A stretch of DNA of 40,786 nucleotides from NCBI GenBank assembly GCA_021432635.1, contig MU270157.1:1-40786 (forward strand), given 5' to 3'. Made by a program: the position numbers and the translations under genes. Shown in pieces: positions 9,293 to 19,554 of the stretch (positions are counted from its first letter, which is position 1; each line of letters starts with the position of its first letter). The notes below the pieces were generated by a model. The model was not told the origin of the DNA. It searched no databases and was given only the letters and a program-made list of their open reading frames with translations. The DNA is from Thozetella sp. PMI_491. Its lineage: Eukaryota; Ascomycota; Sordariomycetes; Chaetosphaeriales; Chaetosphaeriaceae.

Positions 9293-10905
9293 GGTGTAAA
9301 GACGGTCCGTTTGAGGCCTACGACATGAACGTTTTCTTCATGTACTTTGAAGCACGCAACAACCCCTGGACGGCCCCTCTCGCCATATATCTTGCAGGAG
9401 GACCAGGAGAGGCCTCGTCTTATGCTGCTATGAACAGCGAGAACGGACCGTGCGTAGTCAAACATGAAGGCACCAGCACGACCATGAACCCCTGGTCCTT
9501 CAACAATTACGTCAACATGCTCTACATCGACCAGCCCATCCAAGTGGGTTTCTCATACAGCAGCCTTGCCAATGGAACATACAACTCGGCCTTCTTGGTG
9601 GTGACCGAACAATGCCACCGGGACTCCTCTACCCGGCCAGGGGGTATTCTCCGACCAGTCTACGTCATCTACCGCGAACTCAAAAGTGGGTAGTACCCAA
9701 GGCTTATGGGCTTTCTCTAACATTGGCTTTCTTCTTTCGCAGGCTATGGCACGTCTTCAAAGGAGATCAACTGCTGGGGAAATTCTTACGGCGGGTTCTA
9801 TGTACCCGAACTCGCGGCCACAGCCAGCAAATAACTCAATCAGCTCCCAGCTTGCCATTTGCTCAAGAGAAGGGCCTTAGAGTGGACGCGATTGAGATCA
9901 CCAACGGCTGTGTCGACTTTTACTATCAAATTGGAGGGTATCCCGAGTATACCAACATTAACACATACGGTATCAAGTTCTACAACGACACTTTCTATCA
10001 AGAGATCCGGAACAATATTACCAAACCCAACGGCTATCTCGACCTCACCGAGCAATACCGCCAGGCTGGTCAAGTCGGAGATCCAAACTATATTGGCAAC
10101 AATGCAACGGTCAATCAGATCTGCACGGAAGCAACCCTGTACTGCGCCACTATCATCACTCCGCTCTATAGGATCCACAATGTGAGCAGACCAGCCCATT
10201 TCATTTGTCGAGCTACACATTTATCAATCCATGCTGATCGCTAACCTGAAGGTTTCAACATATGACATTGCCATGCAAAAGACTCCTGGGACCTCCGCCT
10301 ACTACCTGACTATGGGTGAATATCTCAACAGCCCTGATGTGCAGTCGGCTCTCGGTGTCCCTCTGAATTGGACGTGGTACTGTATTGGAGCAGCAAACGC
10401 TTTCGCCGGAACGGGCGACTCGTTCCGACAATCCAACATGCCGAATCTCGAATACCTACTCAACGACAGGGTCAAAACCGCCCTGATCTACGGTGATCGC
10501 GACGACACCTGCCCTAAAACCGGCGCTGAAACCTTAGCCAGAGCGGTGTCATGGGAGGGCCGAAAAGGCTTCGCCGACGCAGGTTACCAGGAACTGGGGG
10601 GCCTCAGCGCCAGTGCAACCGGTGGGGCTGCCATACAGTACGGCCAATTATCGTTCACCAGAGTTTTTGAAACAGGACACCAAGTCTCGGCGTACTCCCC
10701 GGAGACCGTCTTCACTATCTTCAACCGGACAATCTTCAAGCGGGACGTGGTCTCGGGCAAGGTCACCGTGAAGTTTGATTACCGCACCCAGGGTCCAAAG
10801 GAGAGCTCAAGTTGGAAGAGCCAGCTGCTAGGTCCTTTTGTGAACGTCTGCATGGTCAGCGGCAACTTCTCGTCTAGCACAAGCTTCGCTGCTCCTAATT
10901 ATTGA
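9293..10905 (+). pseudogene. S10 serine carboxypeptidase (carboxypeptidase S1-like), N-terminally truncated and frameshifted
   Basis: From about 9325 the sequence reads MNVFFMYFEARNNPW...LAGGPG...ENGPCVV, the oxyanion-hole region of S10 peptidases, then WSFNNYVNMLYIDQPIQVGF. The reading frame moves at about 9600 (into TPLPGQGVFSDQ...LWAFSNIGF), at about 9741 (into GYGTSSKEINCWGNSYGG) and at about 9830, just before a TAA at 9832-9834 (into AQEKGLRVDAIEITNGC). The catalytic Ser lies in GNSYGG (9784-9786), Asp in YGDRDDTC (10501-10503) and His in ETGHQV (10678-10680). A good intron (10182-10251, GTGAGC..GCTAAC..GAAG) joins IHN|VSTYDIA. The last 218 codons form a clean exon ending in SFAAPNY. The signal peptide and the first ~60-80 residues of the family are missing. 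The family removes C-terminal residues from peptides in vacuoles or outside the cell. It directly abuts the broken MFS gene. Confidence 0.85.
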
Positions 10906-11292
10906 TTGTTTCCGTAACTTGACAAGCTGCTGCAGCCACAAGGAAGGAGGGCCTCAGAGCAGTGTCAGGTGCTAAGAAGAAGAGCTATTGGTGGAAATAA
11001 CTTGAGCCGATAGATCGATAGATATTTGCATCAGCATTTTGTGTGTTCTGTTGATTGAGAAGTGAAAGGACTAGGAATGAACTTGAGTGCTACCCACGTA
11101 GAGAGCCTAGGACTAATCCCATATATATAGAGAGAGGTTCCGCACATCACACTGTTAAAGCAGATGGTTCTAAAACAAGGCAGTAGGCCCCTCGTTACGC
11201 CCCTTGCATCATCGAGGACGGACGCTTGGAGGCCACCAGATTACTGCTAACGATAGTTGTGCTTGTAGCAAAGTCGAAATTCTCGATATTCT
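10906..11292. other. Convergent intergenic region
   Basis: This lies between the 3' ends of the carboxypeptidase (+) and the Zn2Cys6 regulator (-). A minus frame at 11195-11410 runs into the regulator's last exon in another frame and looks like a shadow. No terminator-like structure or repeat was recognised. Confidence 0.4.
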
Positions 11293-13000
11293 TTAGATCG
11301 GTACGCACTCTCCGGGATATTGTCGGCTCAAAGTCATCCAGTCCCAGCCCCGACCTTCGTCTCTTGCTCTCCAGACTCTTTCCGTGACGAAATTCAGAGT
11401 CTGGAGACACGTGCCGGTCTTCCGGACGTTGTATATACTCCAGAAAACGTTGATGGCCACGAATCGATCTTTTTCACTTTGGAATTCACAGCTAGCGATC
11501 AGCGCGGGCCAGGTTGAAAGCCCCAAGTCTTCTGGAGCCCTCTTCAACTGCAACATGACCTCCCCAGCCATCTTCAAAGCTGTCCGGTCGCTTTCCACTG
11601 AGCTCCCGGCACTGTGTAGCAAGCGAAAGAGCATGAGTAAAGCAGCGGCACGGTATGCCTCGGCGTGGGCCATGAGCCGCTCCAATGATGCCGCAGAGGG
11701 CCCTTTCGGGAAGCCACATTGCCAGGATCGTATGTGAGAGCGTAAATGGCGGACCTTGCGCGCGATTGACCAGGTAGTGTCTCGTCTGTAGGTGGCAGCT
11801 TGGGTGGGCCCTGCATTACAGTGTATATCCTCAGCGAGGCCGCATAATTCTTCCAAGAGCGGCATCAACGTTGTGGTGTAGCCCATGAATCGATCGGGTG
11901 TGTGGGCGGTGTTATCGAGCCATATTTCCGTTCTGATGGAATTTCGGCGCAGATGGCTCAAGGACATGATCATATCATGTCGGGCAAGGGCACGGATGAA
12001 ATACTTGGCCAATGAGCTTAGGATGCGACCTGATTCCATATATCTGTTGATGATCGATGTGGCATAGGCGATTAAAATGGAGGAAGTACGCTCGTGAGGT
12101 TGGCATCTTGTGTCGATCCCCTATTTCCCATGTTAGCATTCTATTCACAAATTCGAGTCTCGGTTCGATTACCTCCATCGCACCTAGTGCTAATGACATT
12201 AAAAGCATAAGTTCCAGTTCATGGCTCGGATCCTTGGCTTTAAGAGTGGTCAGAGCTCTTGCACGCTTGGTGATGGTCAATGGGATTAAAGCGCGTCGAC
12301 TGTGTTCTTCGAGATAGACGGATCCAATACAGCAGAGAGCCTCTACCACCGCCTTGGGGCTGTATTGGAATATCATCCAGGTTGAAGCGTTCATCTCATC
12401 CACAAACTCTAAGCTAATGACTTGCTCGGAAGGATGTCTACTGAAGTACAGGCGGATCATTTCAGCGTCTTCTGCTGGAATAGTACCCGGCGGGATTCCA
12501 TAGACGGATTGAGGTATCGGTGGAAAAGAAGTAGTCGACTCGCACGATATGGTCAAATCCAAAGCCATCGATTCCGGGCGCTCAAGTACTTCAAACCGAT
12601 TCGAAGGCGGCTCTACGTCACTTCGCAAGCCCATAGTGGAGCTGCTGGACAAAGATCTGTCCCCACTTTCTTGCACGGCTGCCTCGATGGCTGTAGCCTC
12701 CGGCGATGGAGTCCGTAGATTGATTGGCGAATTCGAGTTCTCCAGCGGTAGTCTTTTTTTAACATCTGTGGGATGGTAAAATATGAACCTTTGTTTCCTC
12801 TCCAGTGAACGGGGTCCTCCACCCGGGAGAGGGTGGTATCCTTGACAACGACGTTTTCGACGCGCACAGGTACCACATGAAGGGCGAACCTCATCGCATC
12901 GAACTTTGGCCGTTTTGCAATCGACACATCCACCTTTGGACCGGTGGCGGAGGTTCTCCCGCGCGGGTCTCGCCGGGGTTTGGTTTATTTGAGTCGGCAT
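11293..13000 (-). CDS. Zn2Cys6 fungal transcription factor
   Basis: Two exons of 828 nt each (12173-13000 and 11293-12120) flank a 52-nt intron (GTAATC..GCTAAC..AATAG). Splicing is phase 0 and joins LALGAME to GIDTRCQPHE. The predicted protein has 551 residues with no internal stop. The DNA-binding domain is near the N-terminus: C25-x2-C28-x6-C35-x6-C42-x2-C45-x6-C52 within KGGCVDCKTAKVRCDE and CGTCARRKRRCQGY. A Ser/Pro-rich linker follows. The rest is mostly helical and resembles the fungal-specific regulatory domain, with PAEDAEMIRLYFSRHPS near residue 170 and a C-terminal ERVWRARDEGRGWDW. Such proteins are nuclear and bind CGG-type sites as pathway regulators. It faces the carboxypeptidase tail to tail and is one of only two intact genes here. 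Its targets may have been the ruined hydrolase/transport genes; that is inference. Confidence 0.88.
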
Positions 13001-13476
13001 TGAGGACGCCGGTGTGCAATCCTATCAGTGAAATCCTAATAGGGAGACGTAGTGGCAAGAACTAAGCGACCATCGAGTTGCTACTTAAAAATCGTGAGGC
13101 TTTTGGATATGGAGAGAGATTAGTGTCTGATACATTGTCGCCATTGATCTGGGAACGAGAGACAAGCGTTTCGACCAGTGGTTGTTCGTCAGCCGCAGTT
13201 TAAGGCATAGATATGACTAGTTCGCATATGCCCCATGAACACATGTCCTGTAAGCACTGATGTCTCGATGCTATTCAAATGGAGGGACATGTTGGTTTGG
13301 GGAAGAATGCGGAGTTGGGTGAGACGAGGGCTGGGCTATTAGAGTAATAATTCCTAGCCACGTGATGCCTAAGACCTATGTAGCTAGAACGAAACCGATA
13401 CCCACCCTTGCGAGGTTAGCAACCCCAACCACCTTCGGCTGTGCTACGGCAGTGCGGTCGCAGGTAGTTCGGGGCG
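13001..13476. promoter_or_regulatory. Upstream region of the Zn2Cys6 regulator
   Basis: This 476-base gap separates the regulator's start codon from the 3' end of the flavin-binding gene, both on the minus strand, and must hold the regulator's promoter. No confident TATA box or binding site was picked out. Small frames here overlap and look random. Confidence 0.4.
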
Positions 13477-14643
13477 CTATGACATTGTGTCGGCGCCTCT
13501 AGTAACAGCACTCTGTAGCGATTCTGACGGAAAGATAGGATTTCGACCCAGGCTTTCGGCGTAGGCGTACTCTCTCGCATTTCTTTCTTCCAGCCACGGT
13601 TGTACCGTCTCCAAACCCTTATCTTCTCCACCTATGCCCTCGATATCTTCACTTTTGACCGGCGTGCCTAGCACCTCAAATAGCGGCACGACACCGGACC
13701 ACACTCCTTTTCCAGCTTGCTCTATACGCCTTCTATCCTCCTCCTGCACCGCATTGGTGTCGAATGATCCAGTGTCGCCTGTACGAATCTTGGCGCTTGC
13801 AGACCGAATTTGAACCTCAATGACTTTGACGACCTTAACCGCGTTTGGAGCCACGGGGTAGGTGTTTCCCCACCGACCCCGCCACATGTGATTGGTCAGT
13901 AGCTGCATGGCCCATCGCTTTTTCTGAGAATCTGTGTCTGGAACCAGCGAGGCCATTCCATGGATGGAGCCCGAACGATAGTTGAGGCTGTGCCCGTTGG
14001 GCGTTGGGTATAAGACCAGTCCATCCACTAGAAGTCACTAGGTGTAAGCCCTGGAGTAAATTTACGAAAATAATAGAGTATAATTTCACTATTGAGAACA
14101 GAAAACTTACCCTTCGTGGAGCAGATGCACACCTTGACCGCACCTATGTCGCTCGCCTTGATCGCCTTGCAGAGCATAGCCGCTGCATTGCCATGCAAAT
14201 AGACATTCATGGGACCATGCCTCATGGCGTGCTTCTGCTGCGTCTCAAGAGCCTCATCGCTCATATCGGGGCCCATGTTGTTATCATCCCCGTAGTTGCC
14301 GAGTACCGCTGTGAGAGGCAACGTTATCGGCGTAGGCTGGCCGTCTTCATCCATGCCGACGAATGAGACGTGAGAGAAGAAAGTGGAGTCGATGATGGAG
14401 TGGACGGTCTGGAAATCATAGTGTGCTAAAAGATAGTGGTTACGATGGTCAGCGCTCCCTGCACTTCAAACTTCCTTTGTGCAGGTAGTGTCGAGGATTG
14501 GTATGCTTGAATGGACAGATGTCTCCTGGGAGTAGCATACCTCGATGCTTGTAGACACGAATCTTGTTCAGTTTGGTCTGCGGGTAATGCGTCTGTCGCT
14601 CTCCATCGAGAGAGGCTCCATTCGTCCGCGACTCTCCATTCAT
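13477..14643 (-). CDS. FMN-binding split-barrel protein, pyridoxamine 5'-phosphate oxidase-like
   Basis: Three exons (14541-14643, 14111-14425, 13477-14027) are joined across introns of 115 nt (GTATGC..TTTTAG) and 83 nt (GTAAGT..TTCTAG). The predicted protein has 322 residues. I chose the ATG at 14643 (MNGESRTNG); the frame is open a little further but only from TTG. Landmarks in order are YPQTKLNKIRVYKHRG, YDFQTVHSIIDST, FFSHVSFVG, PTPITLPLTAVLGNY, MNVYLHGNAAAMLCKAI, then VDGLVLYPTPNGHSLNYRS, HGMASLV, WAMQLLTNHMWRGRW and VQIRSASAKIRTGD. This is the usual series for the fungal flavin-nucleotide-binding/PNPOx-like family (Pyridox_ox_2 type), usually about 230-300 residues. Members bind FMN or a related cofactor; the substrate is unknown. 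All exons are open and in phase, so the gene looks functional. Confidence 0.85.
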
Positions 14644-15141
14644 AGCTTTTCTCAATAGAGACCGGTATCGGTGTCTTTCAAGTCGGGGACTGTTTAGAGT
14701 CAGGGCTCAATTTGGTCCAACCTTGAAGGGTATTTCTGAACTCGTGCTGATGATCGAAGGATTTTCTCAAAGGCTTTTCTTGTCTACAATTGGAAGCAGG
14801 TTAGTTTATCTTTGCTGTGGCGCCTTTTAGCTGCAACGTAAGCCAGTATATTCGAGTTGGCCACGCAACCTTAGGGCCCGCAATTGAGCGGGAAAGCTGC
14901 CTTGCTTGGGCTTTATTTAGTTAACCAATAACTTACGAAACTTCCTAGGAAAACAATCCCTATCCTTGATGCTCCATCTTTAGGGATCTTCCTAGCCCTG
15001 GTTGTACCGTGACAGTCTTAAAGTCATTCTGCAAATCAGTGCTTGCATTGGCCCTCAGAACCCGGAACTTCCTCCTTGATGGCGAGGGTGAGGGTCACGA
15101 GCCCATCCTATTTCACCGGGCTCGCTGTACATGGTATATCC

Positions 15142-15257
15142 GTTATCGGTTACGCTATCAAGGGCAAATCAGGACTAGGGGTTCCACTAAAGAGCCTGGC
15201 CAATCAATGGGTACATCTCTTATCAGTTATGCTATCAGGTGCAAATCAGGACTAGGG
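15142..15257 (+). repeat. Pair of 39-bp direct repeats, 77 bp apart
   Basis: Copy 1 is 15142-15180 and copy 2 is 15219-15257. They match at 34 of 39 positions, including an exact 17-base end, GCAAATCAGGACTAGGG (15164-15180 and 15241-15257). No further copies were seen in the window. Confidence 0.8.
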
Positions 15258-15401
15258 TATTCACCAAGCATCCTTGTTCAATTCGGCCGAGGGCAGTGCT
15301 CACATCGAAACTTTCTATCCACAAGTCGAACTTCTTCTTTCGCGTCAGTGGCAGATATTTACGTGAGCTAATGACCAATAAGTCGACCTACATGCCATTC
15401 G

Positions 15402-15415
15402 CCCCCCCCCCCCCC
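15402..15415. repeat. Poly-C run of 14
   Basis: Fourteen consecutive C follow GCCATTCG and precede TCTTTCGCC. It may vary in length or be mis-sized in the assembly. Confidence 0.9.
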
Positions 15416-15817
15416 TCTTTCGCCCACCTCAAATCCACACCAGCCATATGGACCATATATAGTAAAACAGCCACGACTTAGTCAATTTTTACTCTGTGAA
15501 CGTAAAAACTAGTGCAATCTGCTCCTTATACAGTAGCACGTTCAACTAATATAAGGATACCCAGTAGGATCTTTGTTTTACCAGCGCTGACCACGCCATG
15601 GAGGCTCCACCGCATACTCGCTGCCAGACTTATCCTCCTCCTCATCAGTAGCTATATTAATACACTTTGCTGTAGTTAAAGCCTTAATAGTATATTGTAT
15701 AGGTTCTTTATTGTATTAAGCAAGTATATCGCTAAGAGAGACGAAACGTTTGTTTGGATTAGGTATTATAGACTTCCTTTTCCTTAGCTTAGCTAGTTCT
15801 AGTTTCTCTTAGAGAGT

Positions 15818-16261
15818 TGTTACAACACTAAGATCCTAAGGTCAATATTCTCAATGTGTAGGGGGTTCTTTCCTAAGATAGGGAAGATAGAGACGAGTAG
15901 AGCATCAATCGACTAAAGGTAAGATCTAATAGTGTAAGTGTTAAACTTATAAACTAAGTAGAGATTAATTACTAAAGAGTAAAGGCTAACTAATTTATCT
16001 AGGTAGAGACTATAGTCTTATATACTAGGTTGCTCTTTAGGGCTTACTTTAAATTACTAAAGTCTTAAAGCTCCTAAGTAAGCTAAAAGCTCTAGGCTTA
16101 CTATAGGCTAGGTACTCTATAATAATCCTTCCTAATTAGCAGAATATCTAGGTAAATGCCTAAGGTATTTACTAGGGGTTCTACCTGTTATAACTACTTA
16201 TAGCTAAGCATTAAGCTATATTAACAGTCACGGGGAGGTAGCTAATACCTTAGTCATAATA
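15818..16261 (-). repeat. Outer gypsy left (3') LTR
   Basis: This is 444 bp, the same length as its partner at 38837-39280. The TGTTAC start is unmutated while the end has CA changed to TA. Confidence 0.9.
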
Positions 16262-16449
16262 TAAGCTCTTTCTTTTATTATTAATGTCTTTAACAACCTA
16301 TAAGTAGACCTATACCTATATTTATCTATTAATACGTCACTAAGTTTTCCTTTTCTTTTATATTATTATATATTAATAAGATATTTAATTATATAAAGAA
16401 ATAAAAAACTATCTCTAATAAAACTTAGGAATATTATCTTCTTATTAAA

Positions 16450-17000
16450 TTTATTAATTAAACCAGGGTTAAATCTAATATACTATACTTTTATTGTTTT
16501 AAAAAGGGTTTAAAGTATAAGATAGTTAGTTGTTTAAGAAAATACTATTATTATATTAAGTCTAGGAAATTATATAATAACTTATTAATAGTAAATACTT
16601 ATAAGTATTTCTATAGTTTATAAAGATTATACTTATTAACTTATTAATATAATAACTTAGAACTTATCAGAGTAGTCTAGGTTAAAATATAAAAAAGAAG
16701 AGGTAGGCAAGGCAATTTGTCTTTAATATACTAAAGCACTAGTGGTATAAAAGTCTTTATTTAAGACATTTATATAGTTAAACTATTTATATAAGTAAAA
16801 GAAACTAGTCTATTTATAGGGTAAGTAATTATTTACTTATAGGGTTATAGGTTTAAAAAAGAATATTATTAAGGAGATATCTTTAAAGTAATACACTATA
16901 AAAGAGGTATAAGGTTTAAGTACTTTTAGTATAATTAACTAAAAAGTAATAGGTTTTAACTTAGTATTAGCTAATTAAGGTTTTAATAGTAGAATTATTA
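16450..17000 (+). pseudogene. Extra antisense ORF of the outer gypsy copy: cysteine-cluster plus coiled-coil remnant
   Basis: On the strand opposite pol, about 190 bp inside the left LTR, the plus strand encodes a stretch whose only disruptions are RIP-type. From 16486 codons for Tyr or Cys occupy positions spaced as C-x2-C-x6-C (16486, 16495, 16516) around FKKGLK. A second Y/C-x2-Y-x6-Y series follows around IKSRKL. Tyr (TAT/TAC) is what RIP makes of Cys (TGT/TGC). About 200 bp on, in another frame, comes KEEVGKAICL then LNYLYK*KKLVYL*GK*LFTY. This resembles the L-x-R-L-R-K-Q-K-x-x-L-x-x-R-G-x-E-M coiled coil of a common fungal zinc-cluster-like hypothetical family, with stops that fit CAG/CAA. 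The same ORF is in the inner copy. Assignment is inference from pattern. Confidence 0.5.
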
Positions 17001-17905
17001 GATAAACTCTTATAAGTTTTCTAGGTATTTCTTAGGTTTCTATATATTTTTACTAGTATTATATCCTATTTATTTAACTAGATACTCTAATCTATTCTTA
17101 GTATTATAAAAGTCTATAATATTTTTAACTTTATACTCTAGTTATTTATTAACTTTTATATATTTATCTAGTCTAGTATTTTTAAGTATTAGTTTAAATA
17201 ATAAAATATAAAAAATAAGGTATATCTATATTATTATAAGTAGTTTTATAGGTAATTTTACTAGTTTATTTTTTAATTTAAAATAGTCTTAACTTTTTAA
17301 AGTCTAGTTTATCACTTAGTTATATTATTTTAATATTTCTTTATAAAAGATAGATTTTATCTTTTTTTTAAAAGGTTAGTCTTTTTAATCTTTTCTAGTT
17401 AATATATTTACTTATTTTATTATAGATAAACTTAAGTTTTTTTTTTATAAGTTTATATAGGGTTTTTAGTTTTTTATTTTTTAATCTTACTTTAGGATTT
17501 TCTTTTAAGTTAAAAAGAGTTTAATAGACTTTTAGTTTAAAGTTATAGTTAGTAAAAAATAGGGATATCTTAATTAATTCTTACCTAGTATTATTATAAG
17601 TAAACTAAATAATTAATAATAATTATACTTAATTATTTTATTTATAGTTAATATAATAGTATAGATATTATTTTATAGTCTAGTTAAGTCTTTTTATTTA
17701 TTTATTAAACTAAGAGTAATAATCTATTAATAGTTAGTGTTTAGTTTTAAGTTAGGCTATAAAAGCCTTTTAAAAGTTTAAGATAAATAACTTGTCTTTA
17801 TTACTAACTAGCTTATCTAATAGTTTATAGTTTATAATAATATTTTTTATAAATATATAAGCTAGTTTTTTAATGTTACTAGCTTTTTTATATAAGATAA
17901 AATAG

Positions 17906-17910
17906 CTATA
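17906..17910 (+). repeat. Target-site duplication CTATA of the inner gypsy element
   Basis: CTATA directly precedes the inner left LTR and recurs at 33598-33602 directly after the inner right LTR. The uninterrupted site (ACTATACTTAATAAG) is present in the inner copy itself at 20513-20517. Confidence 0.9.
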
Positions 17911-18362
17911 TATTATAATACTAAGATCTTAAGGTTAATATTCTTAATATATAGGAGATTCTTTCTTAAGGTAGAAAGGGTAGAGACGAGCAGAGTATTA
18001 ATTAATATAAGGTAAGATCTAATAGTATAAGTGTTAAGCTTATAAACTAAGTGTAGACTTATAGATTAATTATTAAAGAGTAAAGGCTAACTAATCTATC
18101 TAGGTAGAGACTATAGTCTTATATACTAAGTTACTCTTTATAGCTTACTTTAGATTATTAGAGTTTTAAAGCTCTTTAGTAAGCTAGGAGCTTTAGGCTT
18201 ACTAAGAGCTTAGTACTTTATAGTAATCCTTTCTAATTAGTGGGATATTTATATAGATGCCTAAGGTACTCTTTAGGGGTTTTGCCTATTATAACTACTT
18301 ATAGTTAAGTATTAGGCTACTTTAGTAGTTATAAGGAGTTAGTTAATACCTTAGTTATAATA
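17911..18362 (-). repeat. Inner gypsy left (3') LTR
   Basis: This is 452 bp, matching the length of its partner at 33146-33597. It aligns with the 444-bp outer LTRs over its whole length. Confidence 0.9.
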
Positions 18363-18549
18363 TAAGCTCCCCTTTTTATATTAATATCCTTAGTAACTTA
18401 TAAGTAGGCTTATACTTATAATTATCTATTAATATATTATTAAGTTCTCTTTCTTTTTATATTATTATATACTAATAAAATATCTGGTTATATAAAGAAA
18501 TAGAAAATTATTTCTGATAAAACTTAGGAATATTATCTCTTTATTAAAT

Positions 18550-19090
18550 TTATTAATTAAAATAGAGTTAAATCTAATATATTATATTCTTATTATTTTA
18601 AAAAGGGTTTAAAGTATAAGGTAATTAGTTGTTTAGGGAAATACTATTATTATATTAAGTCTAGAAAATTATATAATAACTTATTAATAGGAAATATTTA
18701 TAAGTGTTTTTATAGTTTATAAGGGTTATACTTATTAACTTATTAATATAATAGCTTAGAACTTATTAGAGTAGTTTAGGCTAAAGTATAAAAAAGAGAA
18801 GGTAGGTAAGATAATCTATCTTTAATATATTAAGGCACTAATAGTATAAAAATCTCTTTTTAAGGTATTTATATAGTTAGACTATTTATATAAGTAAAAA
18901 AAGCTAGTCTATTTATAAGATAAGTAATTATTTACTTATAAAATTATAGGTTTAAAAGAGGATATTATTAAAGAGATATTCTTTAAGTAGTATATTATAG
19001 GGGAAGTATAAGGTTTAAATGTCTTTAATATAATTAACTAAGAGGTGATAGGCTTTAACTTAGTATTAGTTAGTTAGGATTTTAGTAGTG
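18550..19090 (+). pseudogene. Extra antisense ORF of the inner gypsy copy
   Basis: This is the second copy of the antisense ORF at 16450-17000, at the same distance from its LTR. The former cysteine cluster reads Y-S-Y-Y-F-K-K-G-L-K-Y, then S-C-L-G-K-Y-Y-Y-Y-I-K-S-R-K-L-Y. The coiled-coil part reads LDYLYK*KKLVYL*DK*LFTY followed by GLKEDIIKEI, again with stops only where CAA/CAG codons would fit. Because both copies show the same residues under independent mutation, the ORF belonged to the ancestral element. Confidence 0.5.
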
Positions 19091-19554
19091 GAACTATTAA
19101 ATAAGCTTTTATAAGTTCTTTAGGTATTTACTAGGTTTTTATATGTTTTTACTAGTATTATACCCTATTTATTTAACTAGGTATTCTAATCTATTTTTAA
19201 TACTATAAAAGTCTATAATATTTTTAACTTTATATTCTAGTTATTTATTAAACTTAATATATTTATCTATTCTTATATTTTTTAGTATTAATTTAAACAA
19301 TAAGATATTAAAAATTAGGTATATCTATATTATTATAAGTAGTTTTAATTTATAGGTAACCTTATTAGTTTATTTTTTAATTTAAAATAGTTTTAATTTC
19401 CTAAAGTCTAATTTATTATTTAGTTATATTATTTTAATATTTCTTTATAAAAGATAGACTTTATCTCCCTTTTAAAAAGTTAGTCCCTTTAACCTTTTTT
19501 AATTAATATATTTACTTATTCTATTATAGATAAACTTAAGTTTTTTCTTTATAA

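Larger units (their letters stand above)
14644..15817. other. Upstream region and border to the repeat block
   Basis: The first few hundred bases should hold the promoter of the flavin-binding gene. Plus-strand frames at 15009-15481 are produced by an imperfect direct repeat (15142-15257) and have no protein-like content. A C14 run lies at 15402-15415. From about 15640 composition falls sharply into RIP-type AT-rich DNA, a degraded sequence into which the outer gypsy element inserted. Confidence 0.5.

Noticed and set aside
9742..9744. Reading 9685-9741 as an intron of the carboxypeptidase (GTAGTA..TCTAAC..CGCAG)
   Set aside because: The splice signals look good, but the interval translates to LWAFSNIGF, matching conserved peptidase sequence just before the catalytic Ser block. 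Coding sequence with a frameshift is more likely, though this remains a real alternative.
9840..10220. Minus-strand frame of 126 codons
   Set aside because: It lies antisense to a well-supported carboxypeptidase exon and has no independent motif; it is a shadow.
15009..15481. Three overlapping plus-strand frames
   Set aside because: They contain the direct repeat and the C14 run, show no protein-like composition and end in low complexity.
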